A stretch of DNA of 64,000 nucleotides, from NCBI RefSeq assembly GCF_000772945.1, contig NZ_JPVN01000003.1:163195-227194 (forward strand). The letters run 5' to 3'. The notes under the pieces were generated by a model. That model made no database searches. It was given only the letters and a program-made list of their open reading frames with translations, and was not told the DNA's origin. This stretch comes from Ureibacillus manganicus DSM 26584 (GTDB lineage Bacteria > Bacillota > Bacilli > Bacillales_A > Planococcaceae). A program made the position numbers and the translations under genes. Shown here one piece after another: positions 62,580-64,000 of the stretch (its first letter is position 1; each line of letters starts with the position of its first letter).

Positions 62580-63839
62580 ATGGCAATTTTGGATTTAAGG
62601 AATGAGTTAATTGAAGAAGTAAGCGCGAAAAAAGACTTTCTAGTAGATCTCTGTTCTAAGTTAGTAAGAATTCCTAGTGAATCACCAACTTCTGATACAC
62701 GTGAAATTGTGCAAATGATTGTTGAGTTTTTACAAGGAATTGAAGGGGCAGAGGTATCGGTACATACGTTGGAAGAACCAATTCAAAATATTGTCGCTCG
62801 CATTAAAGGGAATGGTCAGGGGAAACGATTAATCTTCAATGGCCATTTGGATACGTATCCTGTTGGTGATTTATCTTTTTGGACAGTAGACCCTTTTGGT
62901 GAGTTGAAAGATGGTAAGTTATACGGGCGAGGATCCTCGGATATGAAGGGGGGCATTGCATCCTATTTACTTGCCTTTATGATACTAGCAAACTATCGAA
63001 GTGAATGGTCTGGTGAAATTGTGTTAACCCTTGCTGGAGACGAAGAAACGATGGGTGTGAAAGGAACAAAATTTCTGCTGGATACTGTGGAGGAAGCGAC
63101 TGGAGATGCGATGATTTGCGGTGATGTCGGCTCACCATTGGTATTACGTTTTGGGGAGAAAGGATTGTTTTGGCTTGAACTGAATGCAGTGGGTAAACCA
63201 GGGCATGGTGCCCATGTTCATAAAGGGGTAAACGCAATTGACCGACTAATTGAAGGTATTTCGAAAATTAATGAAACCCTTAGAAATCTGCCAGTTCAGC
63301 ATGATGAGGCGGTAAGGAAAGCGATTTTGACAGCTAGTGTGGAGTCTGAAGAAATTTCGGGTAAGGGTGAAACAGAAGTTTTAGAGTCAGTTACAGTGAA
63401 TTTTGGAGAGATCGAAGGCGGAACTTCTCCAAATCTCATACCTGCTAAAGCTAGTGCTAGAGCGGACATTCGATTGCCAGTTGGAACAACGATTGCACAA
63501 GTGGATGAGAAAGTTAAGGCAATCGTGGACTCAATCGAAGGACTTTCTTATAAGGTTTTGCGTCAATATGAACCGAACTTTTCGGATGTGAATCATGAAA
63601 TCTTTTCATTAACAGCAGGAAACGTTCGTGAAATAATGGGGCAGAATCCTGTGATTACAATGCGGGTTGGCGCATCAGATGCTCGTCACTATAGACTTTC
63701 TAAGCAAGTTCCAACGGTTGTTTGTGGACTCACACCCTATAACCTCGGTGGACCTGATGAGTATATAGAATTGGATGAATTACTTGATGTTGCAAAGATT
63801 CATCTGTTGACGGCTTTTGATTATTTGAGGAAGGAATAA
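62580..63839 (+). CDS. M20 peptidase/deacylase (ArgE/DapE/CPG2 family)
   Basis: ATG 62580 has AAGGGGGA seven bases upstream, giving 419 residues. Metal and catalytic motifs of the M20A group are present: FNGHLDTYPVGD, GRGSSDMKGGIAS, TLAGDEETMG and the later ASDARHYR. The dimerisation part starts near GKPGHGAHVHKG. Family members deacylate N-acyl amino acids or cleave small peptides with two zinc ions. It differs from AmhX in subgroup (DapE/ArgE-like). No neighbour after it in the window, so the substrate is open. Confidence 0.9.
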   Translation: MAILDLRNELIEEVSAKKDFLVDLCSKLVRIPSESPTSDTREIVQMIVEFLQGIEGAEVSVHTLEEPIQNIVARIKGNGQGKRLIFNGHLDTYPVGDLSFWTVDPFGELKDGKLYGRGSSDMKGGIASYLLAFMILANYRSEWSGEIVLTLAGDEETMGVKGTKFLLDTVEEATGDAMICGDVGSPLVLRFGEKGLFWLELNAVGKPGHGAHVHKGVNAIDRLIEGISKINETLRNLPVQHDEAVRKAILTASVESEEISGKGETEVLESVTVNFGEIEGGTSPNLIPAKASARADIRLPVGTTIAQVDEKVKAIVDSIEGLSYKVLRQYEPNFSDVNHEIFSLTAGNVREIMGQNPVITMRVGASDARHYRLSKQVPTVVCGLTPYNLGGPDEYIELDELLDVAKIHLLTAFDYLRKE

Positions 63840-63916
63840 GGTTAATCTGTCTTCGAAACCAAATATTGTAGATGAGAAAAACCTGGAATTTCAAGAAAAT
63901 CTAACTTGAAATCGTT

Positions 63917-64000
63917 TCTCGAGGACAAAACAACTGAAAATCTCGGAAAAGTGTTCTCGAGACCGTCTCTCGAGGACAAAAAACCTGAAAATCTCGGAAA
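63917..64000. repeat. Intergenic direct repeat, 51-bp unit, cut by the window end
   Basis: TCTCGAGGACAAAA ... CTGAAAATCTCGGAAA occurs at 63917 and again at 63968, with unit length 51. Each unit contains a TCTCGAG palindrome and a TCTCGG variant 24 bases later. The preceding 70 bases look like more decayed units. The array continues past the edge. Confidence 0.7.

Overview
The window is chromosomal DNA of an endospore-forming, AT-rich Gram-positive bacterium. Gene style (GerA-type germination operon, two YjcZ tiny spore proteins, a LysM/GH18 spore cortex enzyme, strong AGGAGG ribosome binding sites, frequent TTG/GTG starts) and the dispersed palindromic repeats suggest Bacillales, most likely the Lysinibacillus/Solibacillus/Ureibacillus group (Planococcaceae). 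That placement is inferred from recognised families, not from a search.

Layout. 1-3.2 kb: 3' part of a family-5 (oligopeptide-type) ABC solute-binding protein, a degenerate copy of a dispersed structured repeat, and an unusual regulator with a GGDEF-like domain and a winged helix. 3.7-5.3 kb: an orphan GroEL paralog ending in four histidines, with no groES and no CIRCE operator. 5.6-14.4 kb: a co-directional cluster that reads as a catabolic island: tripartite tricarboxylate-type transporter (TctB, TctA, TctC), carotenoid/stilbene cleavage oxygenase, beta-keto acid cleavage enzyme (BKACE), two alpha/beta hydrolases and an IclR regulator. 14.6-18.8 kb: an EamA transporter scar, a fasciclin protein, a 40-residue protein, a PNPOx-like stress protein, TraX-like membrane protein and an SH3/M15 lipoprotein peptidase. 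18.8-19.1 kb: an intact copy of the dispersed repeat with terminal inverted repeats.

19.5-23.6 kb is a germination receptor operon (A, C, D, B order). 23.8-28.0 kb holds a hypothetical gene, a LysM/GH18 spore lysin, a cytoplasmic trypsin-fold protease and a D,D-carboxypeptidase. 28.1-31.5 kb is an iron(III) ABC importer behind a textbook promoter with a perfect 19-bp Fur box. Two YjcZ genes follow, then a two-component system in line with a CueP copper-binding lipoprotein and two small membrane genes (32.7-36.8 kb).

37.0-45.0 kb is the most remarkable region: a tight operon of a small Cys-rich protein, two dynamin-like GTPases, two paralogous helical-plus-beta-helix proteins and a third dynamin-like GTPase. 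It is followed by a scar of an SDR gene, a very AT-rich 615-residue membrane protein, IS-like debris, and, after a nucleoside transporter, a complete type I restriction-modification system (50.7-56.6 kb). This looks like an acquired defence or membrane-remodelling island. The nucleoside transporter is flanked on both sides by unrelated intergenic arrays that share a strict 21-bp period.

56.7-64 kb: a PAS/GSDEF/EAL/PilZ c-di-GMP protein, a secreted 98-residue repeat protein, two divergent M20 metallopeptidases (AmhX-like and ArgE/DapE-like), and the beginning of another intergenic repeat cut by the window edge. I saw no rRNA, no convincing tRNA, no CRISPR array and no intact insertion sequence.
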